From Rhizobium bangladeshense (GTDB lineage Bacteria; Pseudomonadota; Alphaproteobacteria; Rhizobiales; Rhizobiaceae), in contig NZ_LYPL01000003.1 in NCBI RefSeq assembly GCF_001662075.1, positions 248,001 to 312,000 of the forward strand: a DNA stretch of 64,000 nucleotides. The letters are read 5' to 3'. The notes beneath the pieces were generated by a model. That model saw nothing but the letters and a program-made list of their open reading frames with translations. It was not told the DNA's origin and did not search any database. Numbering within the stretch: the first letter of the stretch is position 1; every line of letters starts with the position of its first letter. Below, piece after piece: positions 8,933 through 17,760 of the stretch. The translations under genes and the position numbers were made by a program.

Positions 8933-9730
8933 ATGACGGCACAGCTGAATGCAACACGCGAGCAGTGGCTGGCAGCAAGGCTCAATCTACTCGAGGAGGA
9001 GAAGGAACTGACCCGCCAAAGCGACGCGCTGGCCCTGAAGCGCCAGCAATTGCCCCGCGTCAGGATCGACAAGGAATATCGCTTCGACACCGAAGGCGGT
9101 AATGCCTCGCTGAAGGATCTCTTCGGCGGGCGCTCGCAACTTCTCGTCTACCACTTCATGTTCGGACCGGATTACAGCGCCGGCTGCCCCTCCTGCTCCT
9201 CGATCGCCGACGGCTTCAACGGCTTCTTCGTCCATCTCGAAAATCACGACGTCGCCCTCTGGGCCGTTTCGCGCGCGCCGATTGCAAAGCTCATGGCGTT
9301 CCGGCAGCGCATGGACTGGCGCTTCCCCTGGGCCTCCTCCGGCGGCAGCGATTTCAACAGCGATTTCGGGGTCTGGTTCAGCGACGAACAGCAGCGGCTG
9401 GGCGGCGTGGAATATAATTACCGCCGCGAACCGCCCGCTCCCGACCCGATGCCCAGCCGGAACATTGAGGAATCGCAGCAAGGCGGCAGCGACGAGCCGA
9501 TCACGCAAATCGCCGCCATGACCGGTACCGATGTGCCCACCTACGTCCGCGACCGGCCGGGCGTCAGCGCCTTCGAGCTCATCGACGGCGCCGTCTACCA
9601 CAGCTATTCCAGCTATGCGCGCGGATTGGATGGCCTCTGGGGCGTGTACCAATGGCTCGACCGCGCGCCGAAGGGGCGCAACGAAACCGGCATCTGGTGG
9701 CGCCACCACGACCGCTACGGCAAGGAGTGA
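8933..9730 (+). CDS. DUF899 family thioredoxin-like protein
   Basis: The 265-residue protein matches the DUF899 family: an N-terminal helix (REQWLAARLNLLEEEKELT), a thioredoxin-like core with GPDYSAGCPSCSS, and the conserved end GIWWRHHDRYG. The two cysteines in CPSC sit where a redox pair would be, but no activity is established. AAAGGAG lies before the ATG. It is followed after five bases by a small membrane protein gene, so the two are co-transcribed. Confidence 0.85.
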   Translation: MTAQLNATREQWLAARLNLLEEEKELTRQSDALALKRQQLPRVRIDKEYRFDTEGGNASLKDLFGGRSQLLVYHFMFGPDYSAGCPSCSSIADGFNGFFVHLENHDVALWAVSRAPIAKLMAFRQRMDWRFPWASSGGSDFNSDFGVWFSDEQQRLGGVEYNYRREPPAPDPMPSRNIEESQQGGSDEPITQIAAMTGTDVPTYVRDRPGVSAFELIDGAVYHSYSSYARGLDGLWGVYQWLDRAPKGRNETGIWWRHHDRYGKE

Positions 9731-9735
9731 CGGTG

Positions 9736-10098
9736 ATGCTGCTCTCTGGCGACAGCTCGAAAAGCGGCAGCGAACACGCTGCACCAGGTGGCGGAGCCGC
9801 CTTCAACACAGCCGAATGGCTGACTGTATCGGCCGCCGCCGACGGAGCGGCCGGCAGACCGGGCGATTCCGCCCGGAGCTTGCCCGCCGCCGAATGGCTG
9901 TCGCTCGCTGCCGCGCCGACCTTCGCAATCATGGCACTGCTGACGGCCGCGACCGGCAGTACCGACATGATCTGCATGACCGCGCCCGAGACCTTCCCGA
10001 TCGGCGGAATGGTGCCGATGTATCTGCTGATGAGCGGCTTCCACCTCGCGCCCTGGCTGCGGCTTGTCGCAGGTTGGCAGCGCGTGAGCCGGAGATAA
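9736..10098 (+). CDS. Small membrane protein, unknown function
   Basis: About 120 residues: a Gly/Ala-rich soluble first half and then two hydrophobic segments (SLAAAPTFAIMALLTAATG and GGMVPMYLLMSGFHLAPWL). The AAGGAG used for its ATG at 9736 overlaps the end of the DUF899 gene, which indicates translational linkage. Its partner may be anchored or assisted by it. No family recognised. Confidence 0.6.
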   Translation: MLLSGDSSKSGSEHAAPGGGAAFNTAEWLTVSAAADGAAGRPGDSARSLPAAEWLSLAAAPTFAIMALLTAATGSTDMICMTAPETFPIGGMVPMYLLMSGFHLAPWLRLVAGWQRVSRR

Positions 10099-10167
10099 TG
10101 GATCAGCTTCACTCCATACGATCCTCCGCTAAGCCGGTTTACGTACCGTGTGGCACGGCGCAAACAA

Positions 10168-10998
10168 TCACCCTTCCATGAGGCTCTGCGCGATCGCCTC
10201 CCAGCTCCCCGCATCCGGCGCCAGCAGCAGCCTGCCCTTCGTCATCGACGGCCGGTAGGCTTCGCCGCTCAGCAGCGCGCCGTAGCCGCCGGCTTCGCGG
10301 TGGATCAGGACGCCGGCGGCGTGGTCCCAGGGTTTAAGTTCGGCGTTGAGGGAAAAGCTCATCGCCCCCGTCGCCACCGCCCGGTACTCATAGGCGGAGC
10401 AGCGCCAGGTCGTGGTGCGGGCAAAGCGCAGCAGGTGGCGGGCGTAGGCCGGCTGGTCTTCGGCGGGAAACATGTGCAGCGGCATGAAGCCGTGCATTTC
10501 CCCGACGGGCGACGCCGGCGCGACGGCAAGGCGGGTCTGCGCGCCGTCGCGGGCGATGTGCCATGCGCCCAGGCCTTTCCGCGCGGCGAGAAAATCGCCG
10601 GTGGCGGGGTAATGGATCAGCCCGGCCACGGTCTCTCCGCCGGAGACGATCGCCACGATCATGCCGAAGAGCGGCACCCCGTGGGCGAAGTTCCAGGTAC
10701 CGTCGACAGGATCGATGAGGACGGCGAGATCGGCATGGGCAAGCCGCGCCAACAGCGCGGGATCAGCCGAGACCGCCTCCTCGCCGACGAGCAGCGCTTC
10801 TCGAAACCGCACCGAAAACGCCTCGCCAAGCCGCCGCTCGGCGCCGAGATCGGCATCGGTCACCAGATCGTCGGGCGCGGTTTTGGTGCGGATGCCCTCG
10901 GCGGCGACGCCGAGGAAGCGGGGCAGGATTTCCGCCCCCGCCGCCGCACGCATATCCTCCATCAGCGCGGAGAGCAGCGCATCGGAAATCTCCCTCAC
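10168..10998 (-). CDS. Inositol-monophosphatase-family phosphatase
   Basis: The IMPase metal motif is present (IDPVDGTWNFAHG) with the second motif at WDHAAG, and the 276-residue length is right. Family members hydrolyse inositol-1-phosphate, related sugar phosphates or PAP. The likely GTG start at 10998 overlaps the TGA of the glycerophosphodiesterase gene (GTGA), so it is the last gene of the ugp-type operon; an ATG at 10962 is an alternative. Its place there suggests a phosphate-releasing role on a substrate brought in by the transporter. Confidence 0.8.
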   Translation of the reverse strand: MREISDALLSALMEDMRAAAGAEILPRFLGVAAEGIRTKTAPDDLVTDADLGAERRLGEAFSVRFREALLVGEEAVSADPALLARLAHADLAVLIDPVDGTWNFAHGVPLFGMIVAIVSGGETVAGLIHYPATGDFLAARKGLGAWHIARDGAQTRLAVAPASPVGEMHGFMPLHMFPAEDQPAYARHLLRFARTTTWRCSAYEYRAVATGAMSFSLNAELKPWDHAAGVLIHREAGGYGALLSGEAYRPSMTKGRLLLAPDAGSWEAIAQSLMEG

Positions 10999-11825
10999 TT
11001 CTGGCGCGCCTCGATATAGGCCTTCAGCGCCGCCGGCTGGTCGGTCTGGATGACGCTGATGCCGGATGCCATCATCCGGCCCCAGATCGCATCGGGATCG
11101 GCAAGGGCGGCGCTGTCGGTCAGGCCGCAGCAGGAGACCGGATCGAGCGAGTTGACCCAGAGCGAAATGCCGGCCTCGCGCAGGCGCGGGTGCTGCCCGG
11201 CCAGCGTCTCCAACCGGTCGAACTTGGCCTCGCACATGAACGGCCTGATAGAAAGGATCGCCTCGGCCGTCTGATCGGCGCTTCCCTCGCGGAAGAAGGC
11301 TTGGCCCATGAAGGGAATCCCGTCGATGCCGCCTTGTGCGGACAGCCAGGCGAGAGCCTCCGGCGTGCCGGCGGCCGCCTTGAGATCGACCTGGTCTTCC
11401 ATACCCATTTCCTTAACCTTGGCGGCGACGATGCCGAACATCTCGCGGTCCTTGAGGTCGAGATCGACGAAGATCCGGCCGCGCGCGGTTTCGAGCACCT
11501 GTTCCAGCGTCGGAATGGTCTCGGTCGTGAACGGCTGCTCCGGCCCGCCGTCGGCCATGCGCAGCCGGAGGCTGGTGATTTCGGCGATCGTCATTTCCTC
11601 GGGAACGCGGGCGATGCCGGCCATGCGCTCCAGTGTATCGTCATGCAGGATGAACAGCATGCCGTCGGCGCTTTGGCGGATATCCACCTCGACGATGTCA
11701 TAGCCGCCGGCGATGGCGGCCTCGATCGCCGCAAGGCTGTTTTCGGGAGCATGATGCCAGGCGCCGCGATGGGCGACGATGGCGCAGGGACGCGACGGGT
11801 CGGCAATGTGGTCGATGTATTTCAT
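10995..11825 (-). CDS. ugpQ: Glycerophosphodiester phosphodiesterase
   Basis: The protein (276 aa) has the GDPD signature: HRG near the N-terminus (IVAHRGAWHHAPENS), the acidic pair in VEVDIRQSADG, and the HDDTLERM motif. It hydrolyses glycerophosphodiesters to glycerol-3-phosphate and an alcohol. No signal peptide is seen, so it acts in the cytoplasm on diesters imported by the ABC transporter encoded just upstream, as UgpQ does. AAGGAAC lies before its ATG. Confidence 0.88.
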   Translation of the reverse strand: MKYIDHIADPSRPCAIVAHRGAWHHAPENSLAAIEAAIAGGYDIVEVDIRQSADGMLFILHDDTLERMAGIARVPEEMTIAEITSLRLRMADGGPEQPFTTETIPTLEQVLETARGRIFVDLDLKDREMFGIVAAKVKEMGMEDQVDLKAAAGTPEALAWLSAQGGIDGIPFMGQAFFREGSADQTAEAILSIRPFMCEAKFDRLETLAGQHPRLREAGISLWVNSLDPVSCCGLTDSAALADPDAIWGRMMASGISVIQTDQPAALKAYIEARQK

Positions 11826-11835
11826 GGAAGTTCCT

Positions 11836-12942
11836 TCAATTTGCGCCGAATGCGCCTGGTATGGCCCTGCCGCTCGCTGCATCGAAGAGGTGCAGGCGGG
11901 AGGCCGGGAAATGGAGAGAGAGCTGGGCGTGGTCGGCGACCTCGGCCCCGAAGGGTGTGGCGATCCTGACGGTCGAGCCGGCAAGCTCGGCGGCGAGCAC
12001 CGCGTGTGAGCCGAGGTCCTCGCGGAAACGCAACGCGGATGTGAGCCAATGGCCGTCCGCCCTGCCGCCGAAAAGGATATCCTCGGGCCGGATGCCGAGC
12101 TGATACGCGCCGGTGAGCCTCGATTGCACGACCGCCTGTCCGTCGGCGAGTCTCAGCACCGCGCCGTCGCCGGTGACGGGCAGAATGTTCATCGGCGGTG
12201 CGCCGATGAATTTCGCCACGAAGACGGAAGCCGGGTGATGATAGATCGCCTTCGGCGTGTCGAACTGCTCGATGCGGCCCTTGTTGAGGATGAGGATGCG
12301 GTCGGCAAGCGTCATCGCCTCCACCTGGTCATGGGTGACGAAGACGGTGGTGGCGCCGATGCGCCGGTGGAGTTCGGAAAGCTCGACGCGCATGTCGTGG
12401 CGCAGCTGCGCATCGAGATTGGAGAGCGGCTCGTCGAACAAGAGCACGCCGGGCTCACGCACGATGGCGCGGCCGATCGCGACGCGCTGGCGCTGGCCGC
12501 CGGAGAGCTGTCCCGGCTTGCGAGAGAGGTAGTTGGAAAGCCCGAGCATCTTCGCCACCGCGCCAACCCGCTCGATGCGCTCCGCCTTCGCCATGCCGGA
12601 AACTCTGAGGCTGTAGGCGATGTTGTCGAAGACGCTCATATGCGGATAGAGCGCATAGTTCTGGAACACCATGGCGCAGCCCCGGTGTTTCGGCTCGAGA
12701 TCCTGCACCTGCCGCCCGCCGAAGGCGATCGTCCCGCCGCTCACCCGCTCGAGGCCGGCGATCATCTGCAGCAGCGTGGACTTGCCGCAGCCCGAGGGGC
12801 CGAGCACGACGGTGAATTCGCCGGCCCTGAGCTCGACGTCCATCGGCAGAATGACGGTGGTCGCCGCGTCATAGGCCTTGGTGACCCCCGCAAGCGTGAT
12901 ATTGGCGGCAGCGGCGCGGATGGCCAAGTCGATCGCATTCAT
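11836..12942 (-). CDS. ugpC: ABC transporter ATPase, UgpC/MalK type
   Basis: Walker A (GPSGCGKST), the signature LSGGQRQR, Walker B (LLFDEPLSNLD) and the switch His (VTHDQ) are intact. A C-terminal TOBE region of about 120 residues is typical of the MalK/UgpC subfamily, giving 368 residues in total. It powers uptake through the two permeases encoded just upstream. The ATG has GGAG eight bases before it and follows the permease stop by two bases. Glycerol-3-phosphate or its diesters are inferred as the substrate from the ugpQ neighbour. Confidence 0.88.
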   Translation of the reverse strand: MNAIDLAIRAAAANITLAGVTKAYDAATTVILPMDVELRAGEFTVVLGPSGCGKSTLLQMIAGLERVSGGTIAFGGRQVQDLEPKHRGCAMVFQNYALYPHMSVFDNIAYSLRVSGMAKAERIERVGAVAKMLGLSNYLSRKPGQLSGGQRQRVAIGRAIVREPGVLLFDEPLSNLDAQLRHDMRVELSELHRRIGATTVFVTHDQVEAMTLADRILILNKGRIEQFDTPKAIYHHPASVFVAKFIGAPPMNILPVTGDGAVLRLADGQAVVQSRLTGAYQLGIRPEDILFGGRADGHWLTSALRFREDLGSHAVLAAELAGSTVRIATPFGAEVADHAQLSLHFPASRLHLFDAASGRAIPGAFGAN

Positions 12943-12944
12943 CG

Positions 12945-13862
12945 CTATTTCTCCGTGAGAGCGAGGCCCTGGACGAGAAAGCGCTGCAGCAGCGCGATCA
13001 TCGCCAGCGGAATGATGGAGACGATGATGGCGCCGGCCATGATCATCGGGAAATCCGGCATCTCACCGTCGGCATCGGGAACGAGCCGCGCCAGCCCGAC
13101 GACGGCGGTCTGCATGTCGGGTGTGGAGGCCGCGACCAGCGGCCAGAGATATTGCGTCCAGCCGCTGAGGAAGGTCAGCACGAAGAGTGCGGCAAAGCTG
13201 GTGCGCGATAGCGGCAGCAGAATGTCGAAGAGGAAGCGGAACGGCCCCGCCCCATCCATGCGCGCCGCCTTGAAAAGGTCCTTGGGCAAGGTCAGGAAGA
13301 ACTGGCGGAACAGGAAGGTGCCGGTGCCGTGCGCGACAAGCGGTGCGATGAGGCCGAGATGCGTGTTCAGCACGCTCCATTCCAGCTTCACCGGCGAGCC
13401 GAAATAGTCCGAAATCAGACCGTTGAGGCCGGTGACGTCGAGCAGCCCATTGACGGGTGAAAACACGTTCGCCGCCACCTGATAGGTGGTGATGACGCGG
13501 ATATCGAGCGGCAGCATGATGGTCGCAAGGACGAGCGCGAAAGCGGCACCGGCCCAGCGGATGCGGAAATAGACGATGGCATAGGCCGACAGGAACGACA
13601 GGATGCAGGTGAAGACCGCAATGCTGAAGGCCGTCACCATGCTGTTGACCATCTGGATCGGAATATGCGTTTCGGCAAAGACCCGCGCCAGGTTTGAGAA
13701 CAGCCGGCCTCCCGGATACCAGGCGAGGCCGTTGCGCAGCATGAATTCGTAGGATTGGGAGGCGGTCGACAACGTCAGGTAGAGCGGCCCGAGGATATAA
13801 AGGATGCCGGCGATCAGGATGAGGCTGGCCACAATATTGAGGGAGCGGGCGTTTTCGATCAT
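12945..13862 (-). CDS. ugpE: ABC transporter permease, UgpE type
   Basis: The 305-residue protein has six membrane helices and the EAA loop (LPKDLFKAARMDGAGPFRFLF) that contacts the ATPase. Size and motif match carbohydrate-uptake (CUT1) second permeases. It sits between ugpA-like and ugpC-like genes with spacings of two to three bases. Call by synteny; CUT1 sugar permeases look the same. Confidence 0.83.
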   Translation of the reverse strand: MIENARSLNIVASLILIAGILYILGPLYLTLSTASQSYEFMLRNGLAWYPGGRLFSNLARVFAETHIPIQMVNSMVTAFSIAVFTCILSFLSAYAIVYFRIRWAGAAFALVLATIMLPLDIRVITTYQVAANVFSPVNGLLDVTGLNGLISDYFGSPVKLEWSVLNTHLGLIAPLVAHGTGTFLFRQFFLTLPKDLFKAARMDGAGPFRFLFDILLPLSRTSFAALFVLTFLSGWTQYLWPLVAASTPDMQTAVVGLARLVPDADGEMPDFPMIMAGAIIVSIIPLAMIALLQRFLVQGLALTEK

Positions 13863-13865
13863 GGT

Positions 13866-14756
13866 TCACCTGTCGTAGCTGACGCGCCGGCCGACGAAGA
13901 GGAACTGCGCGGCGGTAAGGAGGACGACGAAGACCATCAGGATCGTCGTCTGGGTCGAGGCGCCGGAGAGATCGTAGCCGGAGAAACCGTCGGTATAGAT
14001 CTTGTAGACGAGCAGCGTCGTCGAACCGCCCGGCCCGCCGTCGGTCATCGTATCGATCAGCGAGAAGGCCGAGGTGACGCTTTCGGTGAATTCCAGCACC
14101 AGCGTCAGGAAAAGCTGCGGCGCAATCAGCGGCAGCTGCACGTCGAAGATGCGCCGCCACGGCCCTGCCCCATCCATCGCCGCCGCCTGGTGCAGGCTGC
14201 GCGGGATCGACTGCAGGCCGGCGAGCAGGATGACGAAATTGAACGGAATGCCGCCCCAGACATGCGCCGCGATCAGCGTGATGAAGGCATCCGTGCCGTC
14301 GATGCCCGGCGCCCAGATGCCGGGAAAGGCGGAATTCAGCGGCGCCAATAGGCCGACGAACGGATTGAAGATGAAGGCGAATACGACGCCGATCGACGCG
14401 CCGGCAACCCCCTTCGGCCAGACCAGCACGTTGCGCGCCGGCAGCGACATCAGGATCTTCCGGTCGGCCGCAAGCGCCAGGATCAGGGGGATCAGCACCG
14501 CAAGCGTCGAACCGCAGACCATGAAGGCGATGGTGCGCCGGCCGGCCTTCCAGAATTCGGGATCGGAAAGCACCCGGGCGAAATTGTCCCAGCCGACGAA
14601 CATCGAGCCGCCGCCGAAGGGGCGTTCGAGGAAGAACGACCAGTAGAAGGCCTGGAAGATCGGCACATAGAAGAACAGTACGGTCAGCAGCATGAGCGGC
14701 GCCACCAGCAGTAGCGGCAGCCAGCGATGGCTGAAGAGCGAAGATTCCGACGTCAT
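13866..14756 (-). CDS. ugpA: ABC transporter permease, UgpA type
   Basis: Six membrane helices and the EAA loop (IPRSLHQAAAMDGAGPWRRIF) identify a CUT1-family permease. I start at the ATG at 14756 (MTSESS, AGGACC upstream); an ATG at 14786 lies inside a strong hairpin and lacks a ribosome site. The protein forms the membrane channel with the next-encoded permease. It starts 72 bases after the binding-protein gene, separated by that hairpin. Confidence 0.83.
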   Translation of the reverse strand: MTSESSLFSHRWLPLLLVAPLMLLTVLFFYVPIFQAFYWSFFLERPFGGGSMFVGWDNFARVLSDPEFWKAGRRTIAFMVCGSTLAVLIPLILALAADRKILMSLPARNVLVWPKGVAGASIGVVFAFIFNPFVGLLAPLNSAFPGIWAPGIDGTDAFITLIAAHVWGGIPFNFVILLAGLQSIPRSLHQAAAMDGAGPWRRIFDVQLPLIAPQLFLTLVLEFTESVTSAFSLIDTMTDGGPGGSTTLLVYKIYTDGFSGYDLSGASTQTTILMVFVVLLTAAQFLFVGRRVSYDR

Positions 14757-14782
14757 GCTGGGAGGTCCTGCTTTGAAAGGCT

Positions 14783-14811
14783 GCATAGGCGCGGATTCGG
14801 CGCGCCTATGC
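14783..14811 (-). terminator. Intercistronic hairpin between ugpB and ugpA
   Basis: Perfect 11-bp stem GCATAGGCGCG/CGCGCCTATGC with a 7-base loop, no U-run. It lies just after the binding-protein gene and before the permease gene, where such stems usually protect the abundant binding-protein mRNA and lower downstream expression. Confidence 0.7.
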
Positions 14812-14827
14812 GTGGGAGTTCGGAAAA

Positions 14828-16135
14828 TCAGGGCAGCTTGACGCCGCTGTAGGTCTGCTCGAAGCGGCGCAGCAGTTCGTCGCCGCGCTTCTTGGCGCTG
14901 TCGAGTGCCGCCTGCATCGTCTGCTCGCCGGCAAAGGCCTTCTGCGTCTCCTCCATGAAGACCTGGCGGAACTGCACGTAGAAGCCGAGGCGGATGCCGC
15001 GCGTGTCAGGCGTGCGCGGCTCGTTCATCGAACCGATGCCGACGGCAGCAGTCGCATATTTCGGCGATTGGCCCTCGCCGCTCTTGGCGATCACCTCCAT
15101 AACGTCGTTGGTGACGGGCACGTAGCCGGTGGCTGATGTGAAGGCCATCTGTTGCTTGGGATCGCGCACGAAATCGAGGAAGGCCTTCGCGCCTTCGATC
15201 TCCGCCTTGCCGTGTCCCTTCATGATGTAGATCGAAGCGCCGCCGACAAACGTGTTGTGGCGCTCATGGCCCTCGTACATCGGCGCCATGCCGACGGTGA
15301 GTTCGTATTTGCCGTCGAACGCTTTGGCGGAGGCCGTATAAGAGCCGGAGGAATTCTCCATCATCGCGCATTCGCCGGCATTGAAGGCGGCGGTGAAATT
15401 GCCGGCCTTAGTATCGCTTGCCAGCTTGACGAGGCCTTCCTTGCGCCAATCGACAAGGTTCTGCAGGTGCTCGGCGGCGAAGGTGGTGTTGAAGACATAT
15501 TCGGCGTCGAGGCCGTCATAGCCGTTGTGTTCGGAAGCGATCGGCAGGCCGTGGCGGGCCGAGAACTGTTCGAGCACGCGCCACGTGTCGCCATCGGTGG
15601 TGAAGGGACAGGCGTGGCCCGATGCCTTCAGCTTGCGGGCAGCCTCAATGATCTCTTCCCAGGTCTCGGGCGTCTCGGTTACTCCGGCCTTCTGAAGCTC
15701 GGTCTTGTTGGTGTAGAAGAGCAGCGTGGAGGCATTATAGGGCTGGGCAAAAAGCTTGCCGCCCGAGGTTTCGTAATAGGCGCGAGCGCCAGTGATATAA
15801 TTGTCCCACTTGACGTCGGGCAGCTCCTCCTGGACCGGCACGACGGCGTCCGACAGCATCAGGTCGAGCGTGCCGGCGTCGAAGAACTGGATGAGGACGG
15901 GATGGTTCCTGGCGCGGAAGGCGGCGATCGCCTTCTGCATCGACACCTCATAGCTGCCCTGGCCGATGCAGGTGATGTGATGCTCGGACTGCGCAGCATT
16001 GAAAGCAGCGCACTGATCCTGAATCGCCGTCTCGACGACGCCTGTATTGCCGTACCAGAATTCGATATTGGCGGCCTGCGCAGAACACGCGCCCGCTGTC
16101 AGCGCGGCCGCAGCCGCCAGGATGGAAATCTTCAT
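14828..16135 (-). CDS. ugpB: ABC transporter periplasmic binding protein, UgpB type
   Basis: The signal peptide (MKISILAAAAALTAGACSAQA) ends at an AQA-A type cleavage site, followed by a family-1 solute-binding fold: NIEFWYGNTG at the start and the FFDAGTLDLML and PYNASTLLFYTNK segments typical of UgpB, 435 residues in total. It captures substrate in the periplasm for the ABC transporter. First gene of the operon that continues through ugpA, ugpE, ugpC, ugpQ and the phosphatase. The substrate, glycerol-3-phosphate or glycerophosphodiesters, is inferred from ugpQ. Confidence 0.85.
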   Translation of the reverse strand: MKISILAAAAALTAGACSAQAANIEFWYGNTGVVETAIQDQCAAFNAAQSEHHITCIGQGSYEVSMQKAIAAFRARNHPVLIQFFDAGTLDLMLSDAVVPVQEELPDVKWDNYITGARAYYETSGGKLFAQPYNASTLLFYTNKTELQKAGVTETPETWEEIIEAARKLKASGHACPFTTDGDTWRVLEQFSARHGLPIASEHNGYDGLDAEYVFNTTFAAEHLQNLVDWRKEGLVKLASDTKAGNFTAAFNAGECAMMENSSGSYTASAKAFDGKYELTVGMAPMYEGHERHNTFVGGASIYIMKGHGKAEIEGAKAFLDFVRDPKQQMAFTSATGYVPVTNDVMEVIAKSGEGQSPKYATAAVGIGSMNEPRTPDTRGIRLGFYVQFRQVFMEETQKAFAGEQTMQAALDSAKKRGDELLRRFEQTYSGVKLP

Positions 16136-16195
16136 CTTGCCCTCGCCTGTTTGATCGGCCGGTTTCGCGCCCGGCTCGGTGTGACGGCGGCTTTA

Positions 16196-16212
16196 TTACA
16201 CATATTGTGTAA
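16196..16212. promoter_or_regulatory. 17-bp palindromic operator between ugpB and the ROK gene
   Basis: TTACACATATTGTGTAA has 7-bp perfect arms about a TAT centre. It lies 61 bases before ugpB and 133 bases before the ROK start, and is the only strong dyad in the divergent spacer, so it is the likely binding site of the ROK regulator. Confidence 0.65.
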
Positions 16213-16344
16213 CAATTTGGTGACGAACGTAGGGCGCTTGTGGGCGAGCAAGGCTGCTGCTAAAGGGTGAACGAACGGATGAACCGAGGTGACGGCGATA
16301 ATTACTACGCGCCGCTGGTAATTATCGGTGAAGGAGATATTGGT

Positions 16345-17496
16345 ATGGCCTATTTCCCGGAGCCGCTGATCGCGCCGCATTTCCTGCGCGAGGGCGGTGG
16401 GGTCGTCTCTTCGAACGAACGTGACCTCCTGCGGCTGATCTGGCGTCACCCCGGCCTTTCGCGCTCCGAAGTCACCGCCCACACCGATCTCACCCAGCAA
16501 TCGGTCTACCGGATCATCGACCAGCTGGAGGAACGCGGCATCGTCTCCTTCGGCTCGCCGAAGCCCGGCGCCGGCCGCGGCCAGCCGAGCCCGACGCTGC
16601 GCCTCGAAGGCCGCTATGCCTATAGCTGCGGCATCTCCGTCAATACCGATGTCATCGGCATCTGCCTGATGGATATATCAGGCAGGGTGCTGGCCGAAAG
16701 CAGCGTCACGCTGCGCGAGCGTTCGATGGCGCAATCGCTCGATCTCGTGCGCGCGCAGCTGATCGAGCATCAGCGGGAAAACGACCTCTCCGACGAGAGC
16801 TTCTTCGGCATCGGATTTGCCATTGCCGGCTTCCACGTCAGCGGCACCCGCTACAACGCACCGCTGCCGCTGCACGAATGGTCGCTGATCGAACTCGGGC
16901 CGCTGCTGACGGACCTCTTCAAGAAGCCCGTCTGGGTCCATAATGGCGGCAAGGCGGGCACGGTCGCCGAATCCATGTTCGGCGCCGGGCGCTACATCAA
17001 GCATTTCGCCTATCTCAGCTTCAACTACGGCTTCGGCGGCGGCCTCGTCAGCAATGGCGAACTGCTGCATAGCGGCGTCGGCAATGCCGGCGAGTTCTCC
17101 GGCATGTACGATGCCGAGGAAAACAAGCGCCGGCCGGCCCTGCAATACCTGATCGAAAATCTGAACCGCAACGGTCTCGACATTCCTTCGATCACCTACA
17201 TGCGCAAGCATTTCGATGCGAAATGGCCGGGTGTTGCGGAATGGGTGGACGAGGTGACGCCGGCCTACAGTCGCCTCATCAACGCGATCTGGGCGATCTT
17301 CGATCCGCAGGGAATCGTCTTCGGCGGCCAGATCCCGCCGGCGCTGGCGCAGATGCTGATCGACCGCACCGAAATCTTCGACCGCCCCCGCTACGGCGTC
17401 GCTCGCCCCCGCCCGAAGCTGATCATTTCCGAAATCGCAAGCGACGCCTCAGCCATGGGGGCGGCGATCGCTCCGTTCAAATCGGCGTTTTATTGA
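16345..17496 (+). CDS. ROK-family transcriptional regulator
   Basis: An N-terminal winged helix (LSRSEVTAHTDLTQQSVYRIIDQLEERG) is followed by a ROK ATPase-like fold with VHNGGKAGTVAE and GGGLVSNGELLHSGVGNAGEFS. The zinc-site cysteines of NagC-type ROK proteins are not evident, so it is probably a sensor rather than a kinase. The start at 16345 has GAAGGAG in front; a GTG at 16267 extends the frame without better support. It is divergent from the ugp-type operon and likely represses it until ligand binds. Confidence 0.82.
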   Translation: MAYFPEPLIAPHFLREGGGVVSSNERDLLRLIWRHPGLSRSEVTAHTDLTQQSVYRIIDQLEERGIVSFGSPKPGAGRGQPSPTLRLEGRYAYSCGISVNTDVIGICLMDISGRVLAESSVTLRERSMAQSLDLVRAQLIEHQRENDLSDESFFGIGFAIAGFHVSGTRYNAPLPLHEWSLIELGPLLTDLFKKPVWVHNGGKAGTVAESMFGAGRYIKHFAYLSFNYGFGGGLVSNGELLHSGVGNAGEFSGMYDAEENKRRPALQYLIENLNRNGLDIPSITYMRKHFDAKWPGVAEWVDEVTPAYSRLINAIWAIFDPQGIVFGGQIPPALAQMLIDRTEIFDRPRYGVARPRPKLIISEIASDASAMGAAIAPFKSAFY

Positions 17497-17760
17497 TTCT
17501 CGGCAGCCTATCGACGCGAGCAGAAACCGACTACCGTAATTCCCTCCGCTTCCGCTTGTTACGCATTTTTCGCTCCGAGGCGGCGCAGGCAATTTTCGGC
17601 CGAATGGACCTGCGCTATGATCTGATTCCGGCGCAGCCCACGCCTCCCCCCTCCATCGGGAAAGTAGACGTCATGCAGGGCTACCTGACACCGAACCGAC
17701 TGTTCGAGCACTGGCATAAGGAGGGATTGCGGACGACGCTCGCAAATAGGAGGTTTATCC

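Noticed and set aside
14757..14786. ATG at 14786 as the ugpA start
   Set aside because: It falls inside the 11-bp hairpin and has no ribosome site.
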